DNA of 45,598 bases. Source: a virus. Made by a program: the position numbers and the translations under genes. The stretch is taken from IMG/VR virus record IMGVR_UViG_3300000563_000004, positions 1-45,598 of that record, one strand, 5' to 3'. Under the pieces are notes generated by a model. That model was not told the origin of the DNA. It did not search any database and saw only the letters and a list, made by a program, of their open reading frames with translations. Positions within the stretch are counted from its first letter, which is position 1. Each line of letters begins with the position of its first letter. Positions 13,235 to 21,418 of this stretch are shown here, piece after piece.

Positions 13235-16122
13235 ACTATAAAGAATTTCTAAAACAACTCGATGAAATTAAGTCGTTTAGAGGTCGTATTGCTTTGGCCG
13301 ATAAACATTTCACAAGAATTGGGTCGGGAAGCGGCAGAATCGTATATTTAATTGATGACGATAAAGTTTTAAAACTCGCTAGAAACGCAAAAGGTATTGC
13401 ACAAAATGATGTTGAAAGTGATGCTGGTATGATTGGCAGATATGATGACGTCATAACAAAAGTGTTTGATGCAAGCGATAAGGATTGGTGGTTGTTGGCA
13501 GAAAAAGCAAAAAAAATAACACCCAGCAGGTTTAAAGAATTGGTTGGTTTTGATTTAGATAGTGTTCGTAGGTTTATGATGAATTACATCGAGCAATCAA
13601 AAGGTGGTAAACCAATATTTCATATGGAACAAGAGCTTGTGGATGAGATGTATGAGGACGAATTCATTATGGAGTTAACATCATTTGCTGATGATTACGC
13701 ACAGTCTGCGGGTGATATGGGAAGACCATCAACATACGGTGAGGTTATTAGAGATGGAAAACCCACAATCGTTCTAACAGATTATGGTTTAACTGATGAA
13801 GTGTTTGACACACACTACGCACCAAAAAAAAGGCAAACCTATAAAGTTTTTGAAATATATGGTGGATATGGAAACAACGATTGGCTTTCAGATATTGGAA
13901 ATGTATCACAAGATGTACGACATAGAATGAAAGCATTTGTGCCAGATGGTGTTGGTGATGGTTTGGGGTTGGTTAATGAAGTCACGGAATTTAAAGACGA
14001 TATTTCCACCGTATTAGAAAAAGAACGCACCAAAGAAAACATACCTGAATTGTTGGATGCCTACCACAATTCAGTAAACAATATACATACAATTGTTAAT
14101 ACAATAGATAACCCCCAATATTTTTATTTAAAATTACTTGATTTACAAGAATTTTTGAAAAATTCTTGGGTATTGGACAGACCACAATTAAAGGCTGTTG
14201 TTGAAAGGGTTAATGAAGGTGGTTCTGCAACATATAGTACGGATTACGGTATTGGTGATGGTTCGTATTATGAAAAAAGGGGTGGAGAAGCGTTTGACGT
14301 AATACCAGAAGATTTGGAATATAAGCGTGTTAGTGATGCAACTGCTGATGAATATGTTATGGATGAAAACATCCAAAAAATGGATAAGGAATATGTAAAA
14401 CCCGGACATTTCACCGAACAAGACAGAGAAAATGTATTGGAAATAACGGGTGGTGATGCCCATACATATGATGTTGCTAAAATATATGATTTTTTTATGC
14501 AAATTACAAATCCAAATTTGGAAAGAACGGATGTTGATAAGTACGATAGTCATATAAAAGAGCAGTTGAATGAATATTACAATGAATTGCGTAATTACAA
14601 TAAAAATGTTATACCAATAGAAGGTAAGGAAAATTTGGAATATGGTATTGAGTTGGCAACTGGTTTGAAGTATAGAAAAGAAATAATTGATTTCTTAAAA
14701 AAAATTCCATCTGTTTATCTCAGAAATTTAAAAGAAGATATTCGTAAACCAAGGACACCTGATGAACTTAATTACGGTCCGTTAAGGAATAATTATATAC
14801 CAACAATAAAACATCAATTAAATAATATTGAGCGTTTGAGTTCAGAAAAACAAGGCAAGATTTTTAAAAAAATATTTTCGAGCAAAAACGATACGTTTGA
14901 GAAAGTCGCTGAACAAATAGATAAATTAGACATATTGTTTTTAGACCATGAAGGTGGTGTTAAGGAACTAAGAGATAAAATAAATTATGAGGTCGAACAC
15001 GATGAAGCAAGAAAATTGTATGATGATGGTGAAATTATAGTTGTGAGTGTGAAGTCATCAGACGCAATGAAAAATTTGGGTTGTGGTACTCAATGGTGCT
15101 TTGCAACCGAAATTGGTACTGGAGAATGGGAAGAATATTCACAAAATAAAAACGTAAATATCGTATACAATTTCAACGAACCTTCGGATTCAAGAAAAAG
15201 AATGGTTCTTTTATTACCTAGTGGCGGTGTATATGATATGTATAATGATGATTTGGAAGATGGGATGTCATACTTTCAAGAAATTGGTGTTGAAAAATAT
15301 TTAAATGCTGGTGAAAAAGATGCTGTTGATGCCGAAGAAGAGTTGGCTGAAAGAAAAAAGGCGTGGATACCTGGTTCACAGGCGGTTGAAGTAAAACCTG
15401 AATGTAGGATTGGTGGCTTGAATGGCACATCAAAGGCTTGTAATCAAGGCGATATTGATAATTTAATTTTTACAACAATCAAAGAATATTTTGAAAATTT
15501 AAATGAAAGAAAAAAGGCTTGGATGTCTGGTGCTAAATCTGTTGAAGTAAAAGATGCTTGTAGATTAGGTGGCAAGGGAGATGGTACATCAAAGGCGTGT
15601 AACCAAGGCGATATTGATAATTTAGTTTTAAAATCGTTAAACGAAGAGGATTTATTAGAATATATTAAAAAAAATATGAAAGATGTTAGTGAAATGGTTG
15701 GTGATACAGCCGAATTGGATGCTCCAACCAAAACGAAACCCCCTATATCGTATAGTGCGGTGGTTATTAACGATTCATCCAAAGACAGACTAATAAAAGC
15801 ATTCCAAAAAATTATACCAAAAGATTGGGAAATTGTTGCCGATCATATGACCATTAATTTGGGTGAAATAAAACCTGAATTAGAAAAATACGTTGGAATG
15901 AAGGTTAGGTTGGAAGTAAATTCTTTTGCAATGGATGATATGGTACTTGCTGCGGGTGTTGATGGATTTGAATCCGAAAAAGAATACCCACACATAACAA
16001 TAGCCATCAATAAAAAAGCAGGTGCGTCATCAAAGATGTCTAACGATTTAAAAGATTGGGTTGATATGAAAAGACCTTTAATGGTTTTTGGATATGTAAA
16101 AGAAATACCATTTAAATTGTAG
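13231..16122 (+). CDS. multidomain protein: kinase-like fold, GTxWC domain, tandem repeat, 2H phosphoesterase
   Basis: A 963-residue protein with several recognisable parts. Residues 28-200 look like a protein-kinase/APH-type fold: glycine loop GSGSGRIVYL, Lys48 in VLKLA, hinge WWLLAEKA, a possible catalytic-loop Asp162 (GDMGRPSTYG) and TDYG (D184) in the place of DFG; the usual Asn after the catalytic Asp is not obvious. Residues about 590-690 carry LGCGTQWCFA (617-625), a domain I have seen in other large-phage proteins of unknown role. Residues 707-800 hold a 52-residue tandem repeat. The C-terminus (about 840-963) has two H-x-T motifs, DHMTINLG (H872) and PHITIAIN (H921), the signature of 2H phosphoesterases that act on 2',3'-cyclic or 2'-5' phosphodiesters. 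Late expression suggests a virion or injected protein. Domain calls are by motif only. Confidence 0.75.
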   Translation: MNYKEFLKQLDEIKSFRGRIALADKHFTRIGSGSGRIVYLIDDDKVLKLARNAKGIAQNDVESDAGMIGRYDDVITKVFDASDKDWWLLAEKAKKITPSRFKELVGFDLDSVRRFMMNYIEQSKGGKPIFHMEQELVDEMYEDEFIMELTSFADDYAQSAGDMGRPSTYGEVIRDGKPTIVLTDYGLTDEVFDTHYAPKKRQTYKVFEIYGGYGNNDWLSDIGNVSQDVRHRMKAFVPDGVGDGLGLVNEVTEFKDDISTVLEKERTKENIPELLDAYHNSVNNIHTIVNTIDNPQYFYLKLLDLQEFLKNSWVLDRPQLKAVVERVNEGGSATYSTDYGIGDGSYYEKRGGEAFDVIPEDLEYKRVSDATADEYVMDENIQKMDKEYVKPGHFTEQDRENVLEITGGDAHTYDVAKIYDFFMQITNPNLERTDVDKYDSHIKEQLNEYYNELRNYNKNVIPIEGKENLEYGIELATGLKYRKEIIDFLKKIPSVYLRNLKEDIRKPRTPDELNYGPLRNNYIPTIKHQLNNIERLSSEKQGKIFKKIFSSKNDTFEKVAEQIDKLDILFLDHEGGVKELRDKINYEVEHDEARKLYDDGEIIVVSVKSSDAMKNLGCGTQWCFATEIGTGEWEEYSQNKNVNIVYNFNEPSDSRKRMVLLLPSGGVYDMYNDDLEDGMSYFQEIGVEKYLNAGEKDAVDAEEELAERKKAWIPGSQAVEVKPECRIGGLNGTSKACNQGDIDNLIFTTIKEYFENLNERKKAWMSGAKSVEVKDACRLGGKGDGTSKACNQGDIDNLVLKSLNEEDLLEYIKKNMKDVSEMVGDTAELDAPTKTKPPISYSAVVINDSSKDRLIKAFQKIIPKDWEIVADHMTINLGEIKPELEKYVGMKVRLEVNSFAMDDMVLAAGVDGFESEKEYPHITIAINKKAGASSKMSNDLKDWVDMKRPLMVFGYVKEIPFKL
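15349..15624 (+). repeat. two-copy tandem repeat inside the coding sequence (period 156 bases, 52 aa)
   Basis: Both copies encode ERKKAW-x2-G-x2-x-VEVK-x2-CR-x-GG, a short variable Gly stretch, then GTSKACNQGDIDNL. Copy 1 is about 15349-15466 and copy 2 about 15505-15624. Each has two Cys in a conserved frame. The codons have diverged, so the duplication is not recent and the protein motif is under selection. Confidence 0.88.
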
Positions 16123-16135
16123 TAGTTGTATTGTT

Positions 16136-16711
16136 ATGAGGAAATTAGCTTTTTATGATTTTGATTCTACTTTGGTGGAGTCACCACATCCAGAATATGG
16201 TATTGATGATTGGCAAGAATATTATGGTGAAGAATATCCACACATTGGTTGGTGGAGTAAACCCGAAAGTTTGGATTTGAACGTTTTCGAATTCAGAACA
16301 ATACCAAAAATGAAGCAACTCATTAAAAAAGATTTATCAAACCCAACAACATATGTTATTGTTTTAACTGCCAGAATTGAAAGTCTTAGACCATATATTG
16401 AAAGAATATTAAAGAAACTTAGTTTTGATGTCGACATTTTGGATATGAAATCTGATGGTCGAAATAAGGGGGAAAAGGTTTTGGAATACATAATGAACAA
16501 TCCAAACATAAAACAAGTTGATGTGTATGACGACAATTACGAAAGAGAAATTCTTTCATATAAATCAATTGTTGATGAAATACCTGATGGGATTGATTTT
16601 AATATCTATCACGTCAGTAATGGTATGCCAACGAAATTAAGTGAGAATCAAATAAAGATTAAGTCATTGGTTAATGAAACCATTGTTCACTATTTACAAA
16701 ACGGTAAATAA
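16136..16711 (+). CDS. HAD-superfamily phosphatase, HAD_SAK-like
   Basis: A 191-residue phosphatase-fold protein. Motif I is YDFDSTLV (nucleophile D8, acid D10), motif II is the Thr in IVLTARIE, motif III is the Lys in RNKGEKVL and motif IV is DVYDDN. Between motifs I and II it has a Pro-rich segment and IGWWSKPESLDL. The order DFDSTL...P-x-P...GWW is what I know from the Swiss Army Knife RNA-repair HAD family (PF10307). That family is linked to RNA end healing, which makes its place 13 bases after a gene ending in a 2H phosphoesterase domain notable. Catalytic residues are complete. The substrate is inferred, not shown. Confidence 0.85.
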   Translation: MRKLAFYDFDSTLVESPHPEYGIDDWQEYYGEEYPHIGWWSKPESLDLNVFEFRTIPKMKQLIKKDLSNPTTYVIVLTARIESLRPYIERILKKLSFDVDILDMKSDGRNKGEKVLEYIMNNPNIKQVDVYDDNYEREILSYKSIVDEIPDGIDFNIYHVSNGMPTKLSENQIKIKSLVNETIVHYLQNGK

Positions 16712-16724
16712 AATTACTTTATAA

Positions 16725-16734
16725 GTATTTATAA
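16725..16734 (+). promoter_or_regulatory. late-type promoter motif
   Basis: TAAGTATTTATAAAAAAA lies only 21 bases before the ATG at 16746, so the leader would be just a few bases if initiation is about ten bases downstream of the box. Confidence 0.65.
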
Positions 16735-16745
16735 AAAAATTGATT

Positions 16746-17588
16746 ATGATTGATATGCGACATAAACCACCACATTTACCTCAAATGTCAGCACCTTTTG
16801 ATATTGTTGTGAGTGAATTGGAAAGAGAGGGAATTAAATACAAAAAGGGTTTGTGTGACCCCGATGATTTGGAACCATCACAAGGTTTTACGTTTTGTGA
16901 TGCCAAACACATAAAGCAAAAACCGATTTGGGTTGGGGGTGAAGATGATGATACCAATGCAATATTGGATGGACATCATACATGGGTAAGCGCATTATCA
17001 AGTGAGAGGCCGGTTGAATACATTAAAGTATTTTTAAAACCAAAAGATGCTTGTAGGTTACTCAATAAAATACAAGACATATATGAATATAAACAACAAA
17101 TAAGGGTGGAAGAAATTGTTACGCAATCAAGAAATATTAACGATAGAAATGACCCTCAAAGAGATAAACCAATTGAAGATGATTGGTTATCGGAAATCGA
17201 ATCACTAAATGATGAGGTTTTGGATGAAAACAAAGACAAACCCAAAAATAAAGAAAGTGTTGTTGGTTATCGCAACAAAGATATTAATGAAAATTCTGTG
17301 ATTGGAAATTTTTTTTCGTTAACCCCAGAGGTTGGTTATGATAAATACGAAATTGAGTTTGATAATTTGTTAAACACAAGCACGTTGGGAATTCAATTTT
17401 TCGATGGTCAAGTACCAACAGATGTTTTGGCAAAAATATGGTTTCCATACATTAATTTTGAAATAATTGCCAATAAACATGGCGTGGATCCCATCAACAT
17501 AAAAAATCGTTGTATTACGGAGAAAGCAAGAAAAATGGGGTTTGATGGTATTAAATACGGTGATTCACTAGTACAGGGCATAAAATAA
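16746..17588 (+). CDS. ParB/sulfiredoxin-like protein with possible ADP-ribosyltransferase C-terminal domain
   Basis: A 280-residue protein. The ATG at 16746 is preferred to the in-frame TTG at 16740. Residues about 25-105 fit a ParB/sulfiredoxin fold: DLEPSQGFTF, KPIWVGGEDDD, then ILDGHHTWVSAL (the D-G-H-H motif) and VEYIKVFL. A charged linker (about 110-175) follows. The C-terminus (about 177-280) has GYRNKDINENSVIGNFFSLT and ends with ARKMGFDGIKYGD. An arginine strand, an F-F/Y-S motif and a closing G-F/Y-D-G-I-x-Y segment are also seen in ART-type domains of phage polyvalent proteins. T4 Alt and ModA are known phage ARTs that modify host polymerase. A catalytic Glu is not clear, so the ART call is tentative. 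Confidence 0.6.
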   Translation: MIDMRHKPPHLPQMSAPFDIVVSELEREGIKYKKGLCDPDDLEPSQGFTFCDAKHIKQKPIWVGGEDDDTNAILDGHHTWVSALSSERPVEYIKVFLKPKDACRLLNKIQDIYEYKQQIRVEEIVTQSRNINDRNDPQRDKPIEDDWLSEIESLNDEVLDENKDKPKNKESVVGYRNKDINENSVIGNFFSLTPEVGYDKYEIEFDNLLNTSTLGIQFFDGQVPTDVLAKIWFPYINFEIIANKHGVDPINIKNRCITEKARKMGFDGIKYGDSLVQGIK

Positions 17589-17611
17589 ATTTAATTTAAT
17601 TACATAAGAAT

Positions 17612-18070
17612 ATGAAATATTTTAAAATAAGAAACGTAACAGATTCTTTAGGGAAAAGAGAGATTAGGTTTAATAGTGATTTGGATGTTGAATTTATAAC
17701 TGGTTTTGTTAAGGACAGCATTGTGCTTAAGCCAAATCAACAACTATATATGAAAACCAAAACGCTCCCCATAACATTACACAAAATGAGGTTGCAGGGT
17801 TTGATTAGTATTGTTGAAGTCGATTCAAAAGAATATGAACTTGAATTATTAAAACGTAAATTGCATTATGAAAAAGCAGTTGAAGACGCAAAAAAAATGA
17901 AAAAAAAGGAAGAAACCAAAAAAACTACAAAAAAAACAACTGCAACTAAACCTAAAGGACCTGGAAGACCACCAAAAAAGAAAGTTGATGATGAAGTAGA
18001 AAAAAACGATGCTACCGAGTCTATTGAAAATGAAGGTGGTGGTGAAACAAAAGAAGAAAGTACGGATTAA
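17612..18070 (+). CDS. hypothetical protein with AT-hook tail
   Basis: A 152-residue protein. Residues 1-75 look like a small beta-rich domain (YFKIRNVTDSLGKREIRF, SIVLKPNQQLYM, LQGLISIVEV). The rest is Lys/Thr-rich low complexity with one AT-hook core, GPGRPPKKK (near 117-125), and an acidic end. AT-hooks bind the minor groove of AT-rich DNA, which suits this genome. A second AT-hook protein with nearly the same core is encoded at 35823. The N-terminal domain resembles nothing I can name. A DNA-associated head or packaging role is a guess. Confidence 0.7.
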   Translation: MKYFKIRNVTDSLGKREIRFNSDLDVEFITGFVKDSIVLKPNQQLYMKTKTLPITLHKMRLQGLISIVEVDSKEYELELLKRKLHYEKAVEDAKKMKKKEETKKTTKKTTATKPKGPGRPPKKKVDDEVEKNDATESIENEGGGETKEESTD

Positions 18071-18114
18071 TTTAAAAAAAATCTGTTTTTTTTCAGAATT
18101 TTCGCTTTAAATAC

Positions 18115-18124
18115 GTATTTATAA
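18115..18124 (+). promoter_or_regulatory. late-type promoter motif
   Basis: TACGTATTTATAAATAAA lies 50 bases before the ATG at 18165 in a 94-base, almost purely A/T intergenic stretch. Confidence 0.65.
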
Positions 18125-18164
18125 ATAAATATTAAAAATTATAAAAAAGTATAAAAGTGAAAAA

Positions 18165-19541
18165 ATGAAAAAAGAAAAGGATGGCCGTATAAGAGTTTTA
18201 TTTTACAATTTAGATTCTGCTGGTGTTAATTATTTTAGAACACTTACCCCTGCAACGGAATTAGAGAGAATTGCTGAAAATGATTTTTATGTTGAAATAA
18301 ACAACAAAATCGATTTTGATGATGAAAATACAATTGAATACTTGAAATCGTTTGACATCATCCACTACCACCGTCAATTACATCCAAATGACAAAAAAAT
18401 GTCTTTATTGAGAAAGCAACTTAAAGAAGCCGGTGTTGTTTTGGTTATGGATATTGACGACTATTGGTATCTTGATAAAACCCACCCATATTATTTAATG
18501 TCACTTGAAAAAGAATTACATAAAAAAATAGTCTTTAATTTAAGAGAAGCTGATTATGTAACCACAACAACCGACCATTTTGCTTATGAAATAAGGAAGG
18601 TTACAAAGAAAGATAATGTTTTTGTTCTACATAATTCAATCAATCCTGATTGGATGAAACAATTTGAAAATAATTGGAAACCAGACCCAGAAGGCAGGGT
18701 TAGAATTACTTATATGGCGGGTTCAAGTCATAAGAGTGATGTTCAACAATTAAGAACGGTTGTAAATATGTTAAATGCTGACCGAGAACTCAAAGACAAA
18801 TTCAAGATAATTATTGCGGGATGGGACACCGAAGGAAGCACAACAGAAACAGAATTTAATTGGGATTTTGCTGAAGAATTGAAGGAATTGGGATTGTGGG
18901 ATAAAAAAATGATTAGAACAATAAACCAATCAAGAGGTGATGTTGATTTGATTTATGGAATTCCTGACGAGTTAAGAGAAAAATACAGGGATAAGGTCGT
19001 TAAAGTCAATAAAAGAGACATTACTTCTGAAGAATCTGTTTATTGGGAGTATGAAAAAATTCTCACAAACAACCACAACATCATCACCAACGAAGACTAT
19101 AAACAATGGTTGATGAATTTTGACAGACACGAAAAATACCCCAATGAAGGTAATTATGCCAGGAGGTGGACACAAAAAGCAAATAGATATGCTAATGTTT
19201 TAAATGAAACGGATATAGTAATTGCTCCGCTCTCAAACAATAAGTTTAATAATATGAAAAGTAATCTTAAGCAAGTTGAGTGTTGGAGTAGAAGAATTCC
19301 TGTGGTTTGTTCTGATGTGATACCATATAATGTTGATGGTGAGCATATGGAAAACTGTATTTTGATACCAGATAAAAAAAATGCGTTTAAATATTGGAAA
19401 AAAGAACTAAAAAAACTTATATTAGACCCGGATTTAAGGAATAAAATTGGTGAGGGTTTACATAGAGATTTTTCGGAAAAATATCACTTAACAAATGTCA
19501 CAAAAAAAAGGGCAGAAATTTATAAGGAAATTGTGAAATGA
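18165..19541 (+). CDS. GT4-like glycosyltransferase
   Basis: A 458-residue GT-B glycosyltransferase. The N-terminal half has IRVLFYNLDSAGVNYFR, then DIIHYHRQ and VVLVMDIDDYWYLD. The C-terminal Rossmann half has VRITYMAGSSHKSDVQQL, KIIIAGWDTEG, IVIAPLSNNKFNNMKSNLK (the acceptor/donor loop usually ending in E or K), then VECWSRRIPVVCSDVIPY, the typical conserved tail of GT4 enzymes, and a helix after LILDPDLRNKIGEG. It overlaps the next gene by four bases (ATGA). The target could be a modified base, a virion protein or a cell-surface sugar. It is not closely similar to the GT9-like protein at 143. Confidence 0.85.
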   Translation: MKKEKDGRIRVLFYNLDSAGVNYFRTLTPATELERIAENDFYVEINNKIDFDDENTIEYLKSFDIIHYHRQLHPNDKKMSLLRKQLKEAGVVLVMDIDDYWYLDKTHPYYLMSLEKELHKKIVFNLREADYVTTTTDHFAYEIRKVTKKDNVFVLHNSINPDWMKQFENNWKPDPEGRVRITYMAGSSHKSDVQQLRTVVNMLNADRELKDKFKIIIAGWDTEGSTTETEFNWDFAEELKELGLWDKKMIRTINQSRGDVDLIYGIPDELREKYRDKVVKVNKRDITSEESVYWEYEKILTNNHNIITNEDYKQWLMNFDRHEKYPNEGNYARRWTQKANRYANVLNETDIVIAPLSNNKFNNMKSNLKQVECWSRRIPVVCSDVIPYNVDGEHMENCILIPDKKNAFKYWKKELKKLILDPDLRNKIGEGLHRDFSEKYHLTNVTKKRAEIYKEIVK

Positions 19542-20443
19542 AAAAAATTAAAAAATTTTTAGTGTATTTGTATTTTTGGTTTCAGGTAAAAATGACAATG
19601 CTTATGATTTACATTTCAGTGGCATTAAGAAACTCTGAAATTGCAATACTGAAACCACCTTCGGATGATATTCTTGAAAAGCAAAAACAAATTCAAAGAA
19701 GAAGACATCATAATAAATTGCTTGAAAAGTTTTATGCCGGACAAAGAGATGAAAAGTATGTTCAAGATTATTATGAATTGCTGAAAAAAGCCGATAAGTT
19801 CATTAGAACAGCAAGTCCACACAAAATAGCTGTTTCAGCAGATAGTCACGGTATGTTGTATGCAAAAAAGGATAGGTATGGCAGAAGATATGAACACTTT
19901 GGATTTTTTGATGAAAAACATAAATATGCAGGAAAAACATTAGGAGAGGTTATTGATGCCGAAATAAAAGAAAGAAGAACCAATGACGATAATTTTGAAT
20001 TAATATACATTTTTGATAACAAACAAATTGAGGTTGGTTTGGGAAGTATTTTTGATGTGGTAGAGGCTGATGAAAAGGGAAGGTTTATTGTAAACGACCT
20101 AAAAAACACATCCAAAAAATACAAATTTCCCATTAAAATACATAGGGATAATGAAAAATGTGTTAACAAAATCGAACAACTAACCGAATATTTACACGTT
20201 AAAAAAGTTGGTTTTGAATTTAGGAGGTTTGAGTTTTTCATACCACTTAAATACAGAACAGCAGATTTTAATGAAGATTCAAAAATATTTAAAGACATTG
20301 TTGATATTAAAGAAATTCATATTAAAGACCAATATGGTGAATTAATTAGCTTTGGTGTCACCGATTTTGACAAAAGAGTAATATATAACAATACCCACGA
20401 AGTTTTAAAATTCAATGGGTTTGAAATGGAAAAACTAAATTAA
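19538..20443 (+). CDS. hypothetical membrane-anchored protein
   Basis: A 301-residue protein starting inside the glycosyltransferase stop (ATGA). Residues 5-32 form a hydrophobic N-terminal segment after KKIKK, so it is either an inner-membrane anchor or a signal anchor. The rest is soluble: a basic helical region (QKQIQRRRHHNKLLEKF), then SADSHGMLYAKKDRYGRRYE, and beta-rich stretches up to a C-terminal FGVTDFDKRVIY. No catalytic motif is recognised. Coupling to the glycosyltransferase suggests the two act together, perhaps on membrane-bound glycans, but this is context only. Confidence 0.7.
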   Translation: MKKIKKFLVYLYFWFQVKMTMLMIYISVALRNSEIAILKPPSDDILEKQKQIQRRRHHNKLLEKFYAGQRDEKYVQDYYELLKKADKFIRTASPHKIAVSADSHGMLYAKKDRYGRRYEHFGFFDEKHKYAGKTLGEVIDAEIKERRTNDDNFELIYIFDNKQIEVGLGSIFDVVEADEKGRFIVNDLKNTSKKYKFPIKIHRDNEKCVNKIEQLTEYLHVKKVGFEFRRFEFFIPLKYRTADFNEDSKIFKDIVDIKEIHIKDQYGELISFGVTDFDKRVIYNNTHEVLKFNGFEMEKLN

Positions 20444-20445
20444 TT

Positions 20446-20871
20446 ATGAGTAAAAATGATTTTTTAAAAAACTTAAAGGAATCACTTGAAAAGGGTGAGT
20501 TTAATTCAGAAGCAGCACAAAGAATTAATGACATCGATAAATTAGCGGATAGGAAAATAGGGGGTAGTGGTGGTGATGTGAATAAATTACAGGAAGAAGT
20601 TGAAAGCAAATTAGAGGGCAATAAGAAGGTTGTTGACGAAGAAGAAGTAAAACAAAAAAATGCTGATTACGAAAAAAAGATTGAAGAATTAAAACGTAAG
20701 GATTTTATAAATTCAAAACATGCGGCATTAATCAATCAGTATGAAGCCACCATAGAAATGATGGGAAACCTTAAAGAATTTATTGTTGAGGTTGAAGAAA
20801 TTCTTGTTGAAGACAATGATGATGACATTAAAGAAACCATTAAACAAATAAAAGAAGTTTTTAATTTTTAG
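20446..20871 (+). CDS. hypothetical coiled-coil protein
   Basis: A 141-residue acidic protein, almost entirely helical: residues 1-35, then a Gly-rich break (KIGGSGGDVN), a coiled-coil stretch about 45-90 (KLQEEVESKLEGNKKVVDEE) and a C-terminal helix pair ending IKETIKQIKEVF. It follows the preceding gene by two bases and ends the late unit before the host-type promoter at 20872. A chaperone or structural adaptor role would fit but is not shown. Confidence 0.75.
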   Translation: MSKNDFLKNLKESLEKGEFNSEAAQRINDIDKLADRKIGGSGGDVNKLQEEVESKLEGNKKVVDEEEVKQKNADYEKKIEELKRKDFINSKHAALINQYEATIEMMGNLKEFIVEVEEILVEDNDDDIKETIKQIKEVFNF

Positions 20872-20902
20872 TTGCATTTTTTGTGGTTTTAACGTATATT
20901 TG
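20872..20902 (+). promoter_or_regulatory. Bacteroidota-type promoter (-33 TTG / -7 TATATTTG)
   Basis: TTG (20872-20874), 20 bases, TATATTTG (20895-20902), identical in both boxes and spacing to the helicase promoter. It starts one base after the previous stop and lies 37 bases before the ATG at 20939. Confidence 0.75.
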
Positions 20903-20938
20903 CCATAAAATTAATTATTAACAAAAAAAAAGAAATTT

Positions 20939-21388
20939 ATGGCTAATTACACAAAAACATCGGATGAAACCAATGAACTTTTTAAAGAAGTTTTATCTAA
21001 AACAACAATCCCAAATTGGATTGATTTTGAATTGTTGAATAATTCAAAATTAAAACAACTATATCGCATAAGTAAATTAAGCGATCCAGTTGAAGTGATT
21101 TCGGGAGTTAATTTTTTAATCATCATCAATGAAGAAATTTTCGACCAACTACCTATGGACCAGAAAATTATTGCTTTGGATGAGTGTCTTACGGGGGTTT
21201 CGGTTAATGAAAACGATAAGGTTTCGTTAGAAACCGAAGACATTAAAACACATAGTGGTGTGTTGGCAAAGTATGGTGATGATCAGGTCATCAGATTTAA
21301 AGAAAGTGTTAAGAGTTTGTTTGATGAAAAACAACAAAGAGAAGAAGAGGAAAAACAACAAAAAAAGGAAGCTAAAAAGGATAGTTAG
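20939..21388 (+). CDS. hypothetical protein, stand-alone host-type transcription unit
   Basis: A 149-residue protein with its own host-type promoter and its own terminator. The first 120 residues look folded (FLIIINEEIFDQLPMDQKII, ALDECLTGVSVN, GVLAKYGDDQVIRFKESV). The last 25 are a Lys/Glu helix (KQQREEEEKQQKKEAKK). The segment ALDECLTGVSVN sits where phage metallopeptidase-like proteins have an H-E-x-x-H helix, and resembles a degenerate version, but without the His residues no protease activity is expected. That relation is a guess. Its expression class differs from all its neighbours, which suggests an early or constitutive job unrelated to the tail genes around it. Confidence 0.75.
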   Translation: MANYTKTSDETNELFKEVLSKTTIPNWIDFELLNNSKLKQLYRISKLSDPVEVISGVNFLIIINEEIFDQLPMDQKIIALDECLTGVSVNENDKVSLETEDIKTHSGVLAKYGDDQVIRFKESVKSLFDEKQQREEEEKQQKKEAKKDS

Positions 21389-21418
21389 TAGTTTGTTCAA
21401 TAATATCCATTCTTTCAG

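Noticed and set aside
18074-18098. TCTG-T8-CAGA as a terminator after the AT-hook gene
   Set aside because: The stem has only four base pairs with an eight-base T loop and no adequate T-tract.
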